Assembly: GCF_007833165.1 (NCBI RefSeq)
Contig: NZ_VOBQ01000013.1
Coordinates: 221,225 to 285,224 of the forward strand
DNA: 64,000 bases
Direction: 5' to 3'
DNA from: Caenimonas sedimenti
GTDB lineage: Bacteria; Pseudomonadota; Gammaproteobacteria; Burkholderiales; Burkholderiaceae_C
Shown here: positions 46,461 to 55,313 of the stretch, one piece after another
How the letters are laid out: every line of letters begins with the position of its first letter
Numbering within the stretch: the first letter of the stretch is position 1
Made by a program: the position numbers and the translations under genes
The notes under the pieces: model-generated
Databases searched by the model: none
The model's input: only the letters and a program-made list of their open reading frames with translations
Told to the model about the DNA's origin: nothing

Positions 46461-47636
46461 ATGACCAACGCCGTCATCGTCTCCACCGCCCGCACGCCGC
46501 TCGCCAAGAGCTGGAAGGGTGCCTTCAACATGACGCACGGGGCGACGCTGGGTGGGCATGCCGTGAAGCACGCCGTGCAGCGCGCCGGCATCGACCCCGG
46601 CGCGATCGAAGACGTGCTGATGGGCTGCGCCAACCCCGAGGGCGCGACCGGCGCCAACATCGCACGCCAGATCGCCCTGATGGCCGACCTGCCCATCACT
46701 GTGTCGGGCGCCACCGTGAACCGTTTCTGCTCCAGCGGCCTGCAGACCATCGCCATGGCCGCCCAGCGCGTGATCGCCGGTGAGGGCGACGTCTACGTGG
46801 CGGGTGGCGTGGAGAGCATCTCCTGCGTGCAGCAGGAAATGAACCAGCACATGCTGGCTGACACCGCCCTGGCCAGGAAAAAGCCCGAGATCTACTGGTC
46901 GATGCTGCAGACGGCGGAGCAGGTCGCGAAGCGCTACAACATCAGCCGCGACGTGATGGATGAGTACGGCGCGGCCAGCCAGCAGAAGGCGTGCGCGGCG
47001 CAGGCCGAGGGCAAGTTCAACGACGAGATCGCCGCGATGACGGTGCAGGCCGGCGTGGCTGACGCGGTGATGGGCCTCATCACCAAGGAAGTGACGATCA
47101 GCAAGGACGAAGGCCTGCGCGAAGGCACGACCAAGGAAGGCATCAGCGGGATCAAGCCGGCGCTGCCGGGCGGCGTGATCTCCGCCGGCAATGCCAGCCA
47201 GTTTTCGGACGGCGCAGGGGCCTGCGTGATCACCAGCGAGGCGTACGCCAGCAAGAACAACCTCAAGCCCCTGGGCCGGTTCCTCGGCTTCGCCGTCGCC
47301 GGCTGCGAGCCGGATGAAATGGGTATCGGCCCGGTGTTCGCCGTGCCGAAGGTGCTCAAGCGCCTGGGCCTGACGGTGCAGGACATCGACCTGTGGGAGC
47401 TGAACGAAGCCTTCGCGGTGCAGGTGCTCTACTGCCGCGACAAGCTGGGCATCCCGGCGGACCGCCTGAACGTGAACGGCGGCGCCATCGCCGTCGGGCA
47501 CCCGTATGGTGTTTCCGGCCAGCGCCTGACGGGCCACGCGCTGATCGAAGGCAAGCGCCGCGGTGCGAAGCGCGTGGTGGTCACGATGTGCATCGGCGGC
47601 GGCATGGGCGCGGCGGGCGTGTTCGAAGTGCTGTAA
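46461..47636 (+). CDS. fadA: Acetyl-CoA acyltransferase (thiolase, FadA-like)
   Basis: A 391-residue thiolase, the last step of beta-oxidation. Catalytic residues: Cys90 in NRFCSSGLQ, His347 in [11 protein letters not shown], and Cys377 in MCIGGGMG; the Asn-Glu-Ala-Phe motif is [29 protein letters not shown] is typical. The acyl-CoA dehydrogenase start follows the TAA directly (taaatg). A degradative role is favoured by its neighbours over a biosynthetic acetoacetyl-CoA thiolase. Confidence 0.94.
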   Translation: MTNAVIVSTARTPLAKSWKGAFNMTHGATLGGHAVKHAVQRAGIDPGAIEDVLMGCANPEGATGANIARQIALMADLPITVSGATVNRFCSSGLQTIAMAAQRVIAGEGDVYVAGGVESISCVQQEMNQHMLADTALARKKPEIYWSMLQTAEQVAKRYNISRDVMDEYGAASQQKACAAQAEGKFNDEIAAMTVQAGVADAVMGLITKEVTISKDEGLREGTTKEGISGIKPALPGGVISAGNASQFSDGAGACVITSEAYASKNNLKPLGRFLGFAVAGCEPDEMGIGPVFAVPKVLKRLGLTVQDIDLWELNEAFAVQVLYCRDKLGIPADRLNVNGGAIAVGHPYGVSGQRLTGHALIEGKRRGAKRVVVTMCIGGGMGAAGVFEVL

Positions 47637-49460
47637 ATGAGCCTGCGCCCGACCCTCGACTTCCTCCTCTACGACTGGTTGAAGGTCGGGCAGCTCGGCG
47701 AGCGGTCCCGCTTCAGCGACCACTCGCGCGAAACCTTCGACGCGGTGCTGGACACCTGCGAGCGCATCGCCCGCGAGAAGTACGCCCCGTTCAACCGGCT
47801 GGTCGACACCGAGGAGCCGCGCTTCGACGGCGAGAAAGTGATCCTGCCGCAGGCGACCCACGACGCCTGGGAAGCCTACGCCGGCTCCGGCATGCTGGGC
47901 GCGGCGCAGGACTACGCCATCGGCGGCATGCAGCTGCCCTACACGGTGGAAGCCGCGGCCAACACCTTCTTCACGGTCGCTTCGGCCAGCATCGGCGGCG
48001 GCCTGCTCACCGTGGGCAACGCGAACCTGTTGCTGGCCCATGGCACCGAACTCCAGAAGAAGGTCTTCGCGCTCAACGAGTTCTCCGGCCGTTGGGCGGG
48101 GACCATGTGCCTGTCCGAGCCGCAGGCCGGCTCGTCGCTGTCGGACGTCGCGACGCGCGCCACGCCGGACGGCGCGGATTTCGAGAGCGACCCGTTCGGT
48201 CCGCGCTACCGCCTCAAGGGCAACAAGATGTGGATCTCGGCCGGCGAGCATGAGCTCACCGAGAACATCGTCCACCTGGTGCTCGCGAAGATCCCGGGAC
48301 CGGACGGCAAGCTGGTGCCCGGCACCAAAGGCATCTCGCTGTTCGTTGTGCCCAAGAAGATGGCGGATGCGGAAGGCCGCCTCACCGGCGAGCGCAACGA
48401 CATCGCGCTCGCCGGACTGAACCACAAGCTGGGCTGGCGCGGTACCACCAACACGCTGCTGAATTTTGGCGAAGGCAAGTACCCCGTGCGCGGTGCGCCC
48501 GGAGCCATCGGCTACCTGGTCGGCAAGCCGGGCGAAGGCCTGCGCTGCATGTTCCACATGATGAACGAGGCGCGCATCAGCATCGGCCTGGCCGCGACGG
48601 CGCTGGGCCTGGCCGGCTACTACGCCTCGCTGGACTACGCGAAGAATCGCCCGCAAGGCCGCCCCGCCGGGCCCTCCGGCAAGGATGCGTCACAGCCGCA
48701 GGTGCGCATCATCGAACACGCGGACGTCAAGCGCATGCTGCTCGCCCAGAAGTCCTACTGCGAAGGCGCGCTGGCCCTGCTGCTGAACTGCGCGCGCCTG
48801 GTCGATGAACAGCACACCGGCACGCCCGAGGCGGCGGAGGAGGCCAGGTTGCTGCTGGAAGTGCTGATGCCCGTGGCCAAGAGCTGGCCCAGCGAGTTCT
48901 GCCTGGAGGCGAACTCGCTGGCGATCCAGATCCATGGCGGCTATGGCTACACGCGCGACTTCCCGGTCGAACAGTATTGGCGCGACAACCGCCTGAACAT
49001 GATCCACGAAGGCACGCACGGCATCCAGGCCGCCGACCTGCTGGGCCGCAAGGTCGTGATGGAGGGCGGCAAAGGACTCACGCTGCTGGCCGGACGCATC
49101 AACGCCACGGTCGAGCGCGCCTTCAAGCGCGGTGATCTGGCCGAATACGGCAATGCGCTGGCGCAGGCCCTGCAGAAAGTCGGCGCCGGCACGCGTGCCG
49201 CGTGGTCCACGAACCAGCCGGGCGATGCCCTGGCGAACGCGGTGCCCTACATGCAGGCCTTCGGCCACCTGGTGATCGCCTGGACCTGGCTCGATGTGCT
49301 GCAGTCCGTCCCGCCCACCGGGGGGACGCCGGCCGACGAAGGCCGCCGGCGCGCGGCCCGCTATTTCTTCCACTACGAGCTGCCGAAGATCGGGGCCTGG
49401 CTGCGGGTCGTCGAAACGCGGGACCGCACCTGCGCCGACACGCCGGAAGAGGCCTTCTGA
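47637..49460 (+). CDS. Acyl-CoA dehydrogenase, long form with C-terminal extension
   Basis: A 607-residue flavoenzyme for the first oxidation step. Central domain: GTMCLSEPQAGSSLSDV (flavin loop), YRLKGNKMWISAGEHEL, MFHMMNEARISIGL, IQIHGGYGYTRDFPVEQYWRD, and MIHEGTHGIQAADLLGRK. The final ~120 residues match the extra C-terminal domain seen in the ~600-residue class (DmdC-like, Acyl-CoA_dh_C). Its ATG directly follows the thiolase stop, and its TGA overlaps the ATG of the small membrane protein (tgatg). The preferred chain length is unknown. Confidence 0.93.
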   Translation: MSLRPTLDFLLYDWLKVGQLGERSRFSDHSRETFDAVLDTCERIAREKYAPFNRLVDTEEPRFDGEKVILPQATHDAWEAYAGSGMLGAAQDYAIGGMQLPYTVEAAANTFFTVASASIGGGLLTVGNANLLLAHGTELQKKVFALNEFSGRWAGTMCLSEPQAGSSLSDVATRATPDGADFESDPFGPRYRLKGNKMWISAGEHELTENIVHLVLAKIPGPDGKLVPGTKGISLFVVPKKMADAEGRLTGERNDIALAGLNHKLGWRGTTNTLLNFGEGKYPVRGAPGAIGYLVGKPGEGLRCMFHMMNEARISIGLAATALGLAGYYASLDYAKNRPQGRPAGPSGKDASQPQVRIIEHADVKRMLLAQKSYCEGALALLLNCARLVDEQHTGTPEAAEEARLLLEVLMPVAKSWPSEFCLEANSLAIQIHGGYGYTRDFPVEQYWRDNRLNMIHEGTHGIQAADLLGRKVVMEGGKGLTLLAGRINATVERAFKRGDLAEYGNALAQALQKVGAGTRAAWSTNQPGDALANAVPYMQAFGHLVIAWTWLDVLQSVPPTGGTPADEGRRRAARYFFHYELPKIGAWLRVVETRDRTCADTPEEAF

Positions 49461-49699
49461 TGGCGACGGCGCAAACCATCGAACGGATCGAGAAGCTGAT
49501 CTGGGTGCTGGCCTATGGCGGGTTGATCCTGCTGGTGCTGGGCCTGGCGACCACCCGGCTCAGCGCGGTGACGGGGTGGGTGATGGTGGTCGCCGGCAGC
49601 CTGATCGCGCTTTCCGGCTTCGTGCTCATCCCCGTGCGAGCCCGCATGGGCACGGCCGACGGCGCACAATCGAAACCCATCCAGACGGAGAACGAATGA
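49460..49699 (+). CDS. Small two-helix inner-membrane protein
   Basis: A 79-residue protein. After a short polar start (MATAQTIERIEK) come two hydrophobic helices, LIWVLAYGGLILLVLGLAT and VTGWVMVVAGSLIALSGFVL, with a polar tail. No known family. Start and stop are embedded in its neighbours: ATG overlaps the dehydrogenase TGA, and its TGA overlaps the SDR ATG, so it is almost certainly translated. It may anchor or chaperone an enzyme of the set, but that is a guess. Confidence 0.7.
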   Translation: MATAQTIERIEKLIWVLAYGGLILLVLGLATTRLSAVTGWVMVVAGSLIALSGFVLIPVRARMGTADGAQSKPIQTENE

Positions 49700-50490
49700 C
49701 GACGCGCACGACCCAGCAACTTTTCAACCTTGAAGGGCGCACGGCGCTGGTGACCGGCGGCTCGCGCGGACTGGGCCTGCAAATGGCGCACGCGCTGGGC
49801 GAGGCTGGTGCCAAGGTGATGCTCACCTCGCGCAAGGCGGCCGACCTGGAGGAGGCCGTGGCCGACCTGCAGGCCGCCGGCATCGATGCGCGCTGGATCG
49901 CGGCCGATTGCTCGCGCGAGGACGACATCCGCAAGATGGCCGACCAGGCCATGGAACGCATCGGCGACATCGACATCCTCGTCAACAACGCGGGCGCTGC
50001 CTGGGGCGCACCCGCCGAAGACCACCCGGTGGAGGGGTGGGACAAGGTGATGAACCTCAACGTGCGCGGCTATTTCATCCTCAGCCAGCACGTCGCCAAG
50101 CGCAGCATGATCCCGCGCAACAAGGGCCGGATCGTCAACATCGCCTCCATCGCCGGCCTGGGGGGCAGCCCGCCGGACATCCAGACCGTGGCCTACAACA
50201 CGTCCAAGGGTGCGGTCATCACGCTGACCCAGGCGCTCGCCTGCGAATGGGGCAAGTACAACATCAACGTCAACGCCATCTGCCCGGGCTTCTTCCCGAG
50301 CAAGATGACGCAGGCGACGCTGCAGCGCCTGGGCGAAGACGAGCTCGCGGCGCACGCCCCGCTGCGGCGGCTGGGCGACGATGAGGACCTGAAAGGCATC
50401 ACCTTGCTGTACGCCTCGGACGCCGGCAAGCACATCACCGGCCAGTGGCTGGCGGTGGACGGCGGCGTGAGCGTGATCACCGGAGGCTGA
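49696..50490 (+). CDS. Short-chain dehydrogenase/reductase
   Basis: A 264-residue classical SDR. Cofactor motif TGGSRGLG (residues 20-27), NNAG (97-100), catalytic Ser151, Tyr167 and Lys171 (IASIAGLGG and AYNTSKGA), and the C-terminal ITGQWLAVDGG. The substrate may be a 3-hydroxyacyl-CoA or a related alcohol, given the neighbours. ATG overlaps the stop of the small membrane protein; the thioesterase GTG follows 3 bp after its stop. Confidence 0.92.
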   Translation: MTTRTTQQLFNLEGRTALVTGGSRGLGLQMAHALGEAGAKVMLTSRKAADLEEAVADLQAAGIDARWIAADCSREDDIRKMADQAMERIGDIDILVNNAGAAWGAPAEDHPVEGWDKVMNLNVRGYFILSQHVAKRSMIPRNKGRIVNIASIAGLGGSPPDIQTVAYNTSKGAVITLTQALACEWGKYNINVNAICPGFFPSKMTQATLQRLGEDELAAHAPLRRLGDDEDLKGITLLYASDAGKHITGQWLAVDGGVSVITGG

Positions 50491-50493
50491 CGC

Positions 50494-50934
50494 GTGGCCA
50501 GTCCCAAGCTGTTCGGCGTCGAGATTCCCTTCGTCCACCATCTCGGCTTCGAGCTGGTGAAGTTCGAAGGCGGCCAATCGCAGATCGACTATCTCCCCAA
50601 GCCGGAGCACCTGAACTCGTTCCTGGTGACCCACGGGGGCGCCGTGATGACCTTGCTGGACGTGACCATGGCCACCGCCGCGCGCAGCGTGGAGCAGGAC
50701 ATGGGGGTGGTCACGATCGAGATGAAGACGCTGTTCATGCAGCCCGCCCGCGGCCAGTTGAGCGGCAAGGGCCGGCTGATGCACCGCACCGCGACCATGG
50801 CCTTCACCGAAGCCACCATCTACGACAGCGCCGGACGCGCCTGCGCGCACGGCACCGGCACGTTCAAGTACGTGAAGCGGCTGCCCACGGGGCCGAAGAG
50901 CGCCAATCCATTGAACGTCATTTCCACCGACTGA
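50494..50934 (+). CDS. PaaI-family (hotdog) acyl-CoA thioesterase
   Basis: A 146-residue single hotdog-fold protein. Motif HLNSFLVTHGGAVMTLLDVT has the HGG(A/M)...D arrangement of PaaI/YbgC/DUF4442-type thioesterases, followed by VTIEMKTLFMQPA and ATIYDSAGRACAHGTGTFKY. GTG start 3 bp after the SDR stop. It would release free acid from acyl-CoA, recovering CoA. It is coded within the oxidation operon. Confidence 0.88.
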   Translation: MASPKLFGVEIPFVHHLGFELVKFEGGQSQIDYLPKPEHLNSFLVTHGGAVMTLLDVTMATAARSVEQDMGVVTIEMKTLFMQPARGQLSGKGRLMHRTATMAFTEATIYDSAGRACAHGTGTFKYVKRLPTGPKSANPLNVISTD

Positions 50935-50945
50935 ACGAGAAAGAC

Positions 50946-51962
50946 ATGCCCAAGAACAAGCAGATCCTGCTGGACAACCGCCCGCAGGGCGAGGCCAGCG
51001 CCAGCAATTTCAAGCTCGTGACCACGGAGACACCGCCCCTGAACGAGGGCGAGGTCCTGGTGCGGCATCACTACCTGAGTCTCGACCCGTACATGCGCGG
51101 CCGCATGAACGATGCCAAGAGCTATGCCGTCCCGCAACCGGTGGGCCAGGTCATGCAAGGGGGCAGCGTCGGTGAGGTGGTGGAGAGCCGGCACCCGAAG
51201 TACGCGGTGGGCGACAAGGTGCAGGGCATGGGAGGCTGGCAGGAGTACAGCGTCGTGAAGGCCGACACGCCGGGTGCGCTGCGCAAGCTCGACACCACGC
51301 ATGTGCCGATCTCGCACTACCTGGGCGCCGTCGGCATGCCGGGCGTGACCGCGTTCTACGGCTTGGTCAAGATCATCGAACCGAAGGCCGGGCAGACGGT
51401 CACGGTCAGCGCGGCCAGCGGCGCCGTCGGCAGCGCCTTCGGCGCGCTCGCCAAGGCGCGCGGCTGCCGCGCGGTCGGTATTGCCGGCGGTCCCGACAAA
51501 TGCAAGTACGTGGTCGAGGAGCTCGGCTTCGACGCCTGCATCGACTACAAGGTCCACAAGGACGCCGCTTCCTTGAGCAAGGCCTTGCGCGACGCCTGCC
51601 CCGATGGCATCGACGGCCACTTCGAGAACGTCGGTGGCATGGTGCTGGATGCGGTGCTGCTGCGCATGAACGCCTTTGGCCGCATCGCCCTGTGCGGGAT
51701 GATCGCGGGCTACGACGGCCAGCCGATCCCGTTGTCCTATCCGCAGCTGATCCTGACCAACCGCCTGCGTATCCAGGGCTTCATCGTCAGCGAGCACATG
51801 GAAGTCTGGCCCGAGGCGCTGACGGAACTCGGCACGCTGGTCGGCACCGGCAAGCTGCGCCCCCGCGAGTCGGTCGCCGAGGGCCTGGAGGCGGCACCCG
51901 AAGCTTTCCTGGGCATGCTGAAAGGCCGCAACTTCGGCAAGCAGGTCGTCAAGCTGGTGTAG
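50946..51962 (+). CDS. NADP-dependent MDR-family oxidoreductase (curcumin/LTB4 reductase-like)
   Basis: A 338-residue zinc-free medium-chain reductase. Landmarks: YLSLDPYMRGRMND, then VGQVMQGGSVGEVVES, the proline/Gly-rich GMPGVTAFYGL, the NADP-binding VSAASGAVGSAFGALAK, GIAGGPDKCKYV, and FENVGGMVLDAVLLRMN. This set defines the family that reduces enones such as curcumin or leukotriene B4 ketones. It starts 11 bp after the thioesterase stop, so it is probably in the same operon and could reduce an unsaturated intermediate. Confidence 0.9.
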   Translation: MPKNKQILLDNRPQGEASASNFKLVTTETPPLNEGEVLVRHHYLSLDPYMRGRMNDAKSYAVPQPVGQVMQGGSVGEVVESRHPKYAVGDKVQGMGGWQEYSVVKADTPGALRKLDTTHVPISHYLGAVGMPGVTAFYGLVKIIEPKAGQTVTVSAASGAVGSAFGALAKARGCRAVGIAGGPDKCKYVVEELGFDACIDYKVHKDAASLSKALRDACPDGIDGHFENVGGMVLDAVLLRMNAFGRIALCGMIAGYDGQPIPLSYPQLILTNRLRIQGFIVSEHMEVWPEALTELGTLVGTGKLRPRESVAEGLEAAPEAFLGMLKGRNFGKQVVKLV

Positions 51963-51983
51963 GACGGGACGAAAGTCGCGGAC

Positions 51984-52664
51984 ATGAACGGTTGGCTTGC
52001 ACTGATCATCGCCGCGCTGGCGGCCGTTCCCTTGGCCTGGTGGTATGGGGAGACGCGGAAGAGGCGGCTCACGTGGCGCCGCGACTTCATCCGTGCCTAC
52101 CGGTTCCCGCCGGGCCTGGCGGAAAAGCTGCGTCGCAAGCACCCGAACCTCAGTGCCGAACAAGTCCGGGTGGTCGAGATCGCCTTGCGCGAGTTCTTCC
52201 TGTTCTACCTGCGCTCAGGATCCCAGAGCGTCGGCATGCCTTCGAGGGTCACGGATGACCTGTGGCACGAGTTCATCCTCGACACCAGGGCCTATGCCGC
52301 GTTCTGCCAACAGGCCTTCGGCCATTTTTTCCACCACGTGCCCTCGGGCGGCCTGGGTCAGGGCAAGAAGAAGGACGCAGCCCTTCGGCGCACCTGGCGC
52401 CTGGCCTGCGCCGCCGAGCGCATGCACCCGGCCAAGGCCCGGAAGCTGCCCCGCCTGTTTGGCCTGGACGCGCAGTTGGCCGTGGCGGGGGGCCTGGTCT
52501 ACAGCCTGCACTGGGCCGGCAGCCAGAAGGAGGAGGAGGGCGGCTGTGGTGGAGGAGCCTGCGGCGGGGGCGGCCTCGCCTCGGGCGAGGGCAGCGGATG
52601 CGCAGGCGGAGCCGGCTGCTCGGGCGGCGGGGGCTGCGGAGGCGGCGGCTGTGGTGGTGGCTAG
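51984..52664 (+). CDS. GRDP-like domain protein with a Cys/Gly-rich tail
   Basis: A 226-residue protein. N-terminal hydrophobic segment (GWLALIIAALAAVPLAWW) is a single membrane anchor. The core (about 30-170) contains DDLWHEFILDTRAYAAFCQQ and FGHFFHHVPSGG, typical of glycine-rich-domain-protein-like (GRDP) domains. The last ~44 residues are almost only Gly and Cys with six Cys in CGGG/CAGG-type spacing (GGCGGGACGGGG, GCSGGGGCGGGGCGGG). Function unknown; the tail could bind metal or be modified. aidB starts 23 bp downstream. Confidence 0.8.
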   Translation: MNGWLALIIAALAAVPLAWWYGETRKRRLTWRRDFIRAYRFPPGLAEKLRRKHPNLSAEQVRVVEIALREFFLFYLRSGSQSVGMPSRVTDDLWHEFILDTRAYAAFCQQAFGHFFHHVPSGGLGQGKKKDAALRRTWRLACAAERMHPAKARKLPRLFGLDAQLAVAGGLVYSLHWAGSQKEEEGGCGGGACGGGGLASGEGSGCAGGAGCSGGGGCGGGGCGGG

Positions 52665-52687
52665 GCAATCCAGCGAGTGAATGACCG

Positions 52688-54334
52688 ATGATGATCGATG
52701 CAACGCACGAAGTCTTCAACCAGCCGGCAGCCCTGGCGGACTACAACCTGTTCGAGGGCCATCAGGCCTTGCGCGATGCGCTGGAGTTCAACGCCCCGGC
52801 GCTGGACACGACGGCACTCTCGGCCCTGGGCGCGAGGCTCGGTAGCGCGGAAATGCAGTTGCATGCGCGCCTGGCCAACGTGCATGGCCCGCAACTGCAT
52901 AGCCATGACCGGTTCGGCCGGCGGGTCGACGAGGTGGAGTTCCACCCCAGCTATCACGCGCTGATGGAACTGGCGGCCGGCGCGGGCCTGCACGGCACGC
53001 CTTGGGCGGGCGAGAGCGCTTCGCCCCATGTGCAGCGCGCCGCCGGTTTCATGATGTTCACCGAGCTGGAGCCGTCGATCCTGTGCCCGATCTCCATGAC
53101 GTACGCGGTGACGCCGGCCTTGCGCGGCAACGCGGCCGTCTACCGCGATTGGGGGCCCGGGCTCACCAGCCGCGCCTACGACCCCGCGCTGAAAATCTGG
53201 CGCGACAAGGCCGGCCTGACCATGGGCATGGGCATGACGGAGAAGCAGGGGGGCTCCGACGTGCGCGCGAACACCACGCGTGCCGAACCGGATGGGCAGG
53301 ACGGCTGGGGCGGGCGCTTCCGCGTGACTGGCCACAAGTGGTTCTTCTCGGCGCCGATGTGCGACGCCTTCCTGGTCCTCGCGCAGACGGCGTCCGGCCT
53401 GAGCTGCCTTTTCCTGCCGCGCGTCCTGCCGGATGGATCGCGCAACGCCATCCGCATCCAGCGCCTGAAGGACAAACTCGGCAACAAGGCCAATGCGAGT
53501 TCCGAGGTCGAATTCCACGGCGCCACGGCTTGGCTGGTGGGGGACGAAGGCCGCGGCATCCCGCAGATCCTCGAGATGGGCACGATGACGCGCCTGGATT
53601 GCGCGCTCGGCACCAGCGGGCTGATGAGGCAGGCGCTCTCGATCGCGCTGAACCACGCATCGCAGCGCGAAGCGTTCGGCAAGCGGCTGATCGCGCAGCC
53701 GCTGATGCGCAACGTGCTGGCCGACCTGGCGCTGGAAAGCGAAGCCGCGACCGCCCTGGCCATCCGGCTGGCGCGTGCCTTCGATCGGCGCGGGGACGCG
53801 CACGAAGCAGCGATGGCGCGCCTGCTCACGCCCGTCGCCAAATTCTGGATCTGCAAGCGCGGCAGCCATTTCGCGCAGGAAGCGATGGAATGCCTGGGCG
53901 GCAACGGTTACGTGGAGGAAGGCGGGGAAGGCATCATGGCCCGCATCTACCGCGAGATGCCGCTCAACTCCATCTGGGAAGGCGCCGGCAACATCATGGC
54001 GCTGGACCTGCTGCGCGCCCTGCGCAAGGCCGATGCAGCCGCCGCGCTCGCGCACGAGCTCGCGCCTGCCAAAGGCGCGCACCCGGCGTTCGACCGGTTG
54101 GCGGCCAGCCTGCCCACCCGCGTGGAGGAAATGGCGACGGAGATGGAGGCTCGCCGCCTGGCGCAGGATGTCGCCCTGGCGGTGCAGGCTGCCCTGCTGT
54201 GCCAGACCGCGGCCCCTGCCGTCTTCTCCGCCTTCTGCGATTCCCGCCTGGCCGGCAACTGGGGGCAGGCTTTCGGCACCCTGGGTGGCGGCACGGATTT
54301 CGATGCCATCCTCCAACGCGCCCAGCCTCGCTGA
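52688..54334 (+). CDS. aidB: AidB-like acyl-CoA dehydrogenase
   Basis: A 548-residue ACAD of the AidB class. The N-terminal region VHGPQLHSHDRFGRRVDEVE followed by FHPSYHALM is specific to AidB. FAD-binding and core: GMGMTEKQGGSDVRANTTRA, VTGHKWFFSAPMCDAFLVLA, AMECLGGNGYVEEGG, and SIWEGAGNIMALDLLRAL. E. coli AidB (541 aa) is part of the Ada response, binds DNA and protects from alkylation. Here it is followed after 23 bp by a GST and then ogt, which fits that role. The alternative start at the second ATG loses one residue. Confidence 0.9.
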   Translation: MMIDATHEVFNQPAALADYNLFEGHQALRDALEFNAPALDTTALSALGARLGSAEMQLHARLANVHGPQLHSHDRFGRRVDEVEFHPSYHALMELAAGAGLHGTPWAGESASPHVQRAAGFMMFTELEPSILCPISMTYAVTPALRGNAAVYRDWGPGLTSRAYDPALKIWRDKAGLTMGMGMTEKQGGSDVRANTTRAEPDGQDGWGGRFRVTGHKWFFSAPMCDAFLVLAQTASGLSCLFLPRVLPDGSRNAIRIQRLKDKLGNKANASSEVEFHGATAWLVGDEGRGIPQILEMGTMTRLDCALGTSGLMRQALSIALNHASQREAFGKRLIAQPLMRNVLADLALESEAATALAIRLARAFDRRGDAHEAAMARLLTPVAKFWICKRGSHFAQEAMECLGGNGYVEEGGEGIMARIYREMPLNSIWEGAGNIMALDLLRALRKADAAAALAHELAPAKGAHPAFDRLAASLPTRVEEMATEMEARRLAQDVALAVQAALLCQTAAPAVFSAFCDSRLAGNWGQAFGTLGGGTDFDAILQRAQPR

Positions 54335-54357
54335 ATCACCGCGCCGAACGGAACCCA

Positions 54358-55308
54358 ATGAACGACCTGATCCTGCACCACTACGCCACTTCGCCGTTTT
54401 CCGAGAAGATCCGGCTGATCTTCGGCCTGAAAAAGCTGCCCTGGAAATCGGTGGAGATCCCGCAGATCATGCCGAAGCCGGATGTGGTCGCGCTCACGGG
54501 CGGCTACCGCAAGACGCCATTCCTGCAGGTCGGCGCCGACATCTACTGCGACAGCGCGCTGATCTGCGACGTGCTCGAACACGTGCGGCCTGAGCCCACG
54601 CTGTACCCGCCGCACCTGAAGGGCGTGAGCCGCGTCTTCGCCCAGTGGGCCGACACCAGCCTGTTCTGGGCCGCGATGGCCTACAACCTGGGCCCCAAGG
54701 GTGCCGCGCACGTGTTCGGCAAGCAGCCGGAACTGGCCCGCGCGTTCGGCGACGACCGCAAGGCCATGAGCGCCAACCTGGCGCGGCCGCGCACCGCCGA
54801 CGGGACCTCGGCCTACCGGTCCTACTTGCGCCGCATCGCGCACATGGTGGAGGAGCACGAGTTCCTGTTCGGCACTGAACCCTGCGTGGCGGACTTCGCG
54901 ACCTACCACCCGCTCTGGTTCACCCGCACGGTCGTGCCGCCCATGGCCGACATCCTGGCAACCACGCCGGCCGTCGGCGAATGGATGGACCGGATGGCGG
55001 CGCTGGGCCACAACGTGCCGATCCCGCTCAGTGCGGCCGACGCGATCACGATCGCCGCGGCGGGCGAGCCGCAGCCACCGGGCGCCAACCTGCTGGTGGA
55101 CAGCGCCTTCCAGGACGACCACGGAATCCCGCTGGGCACGCGCGTCACCATCACGGCGGAATCGTTCGGGCCGGAGCCGACCGAAGGCGAGCTGATCGCC
55201 GCGACGCGCACGCATTACAGCCTGCGCCGCAGCGACGAGCGCGCCGGCACCCTGCATGTGCATTTCCCGCGCATCGGCTATTCGCTGCGCAAGGCCGAAG
55301 CCGCCTGA
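54358..55308 (+). CDS. Glutathione S-transferase family protein with C-terminal extension
   Basis: A 316-residue protein. A thioredoxin-like N domain (LHHYATSPFSEKIRLIFGLK, VALTGGYRKTPFLQVGADIY, CDSALICDVLE) is followed by a helical GST C domain (to about 220). The last ~90 residues (LVDSAFQDDHGIPLGTRVTI through YSLRRSDERAGTLHVHFPRI) form an extra beta-rich domain unusual in GSTs. It may conjugate glutathione to an electrophile. It sits 23 bp after aidB and 5 bp before ogt. Confidence 0.88.
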   Translation: MNDLILHHYATSPFSEKIRLIFGLKKLPWKSVEIPQIMPKPDVVALTGGYRKTPFLQVGADIYCDSALICDVLEHVRPEPTLYPPHLKGVSRVFAQWADTSLFWAAMAYNLGPKGAAHVFGKQPELARAFGDDRKAMSANLARPRTADGTSAYRSYLRRIAHMVEEHEFLFGTEPCVADFATYHPLWFTRTVVPPMADILATTPAVGEWMDRMAALGHNVPIPLSAADAITIAAAGEPQPPGANLLVDSAFQDDHGIPLGTRVTITAESFGPEPTEGELIAATRTHYSLRRSDERAGTLHVHFPRIGYSLRKAEAA

Positions 55309-55313
55309 TTCCC

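Noticed and set aside
46278..48656. 792-codon open frame antisense to the thiolase and dehydrogenase
   Set aside because: No motif; the sense genes have complete catalytic residues.
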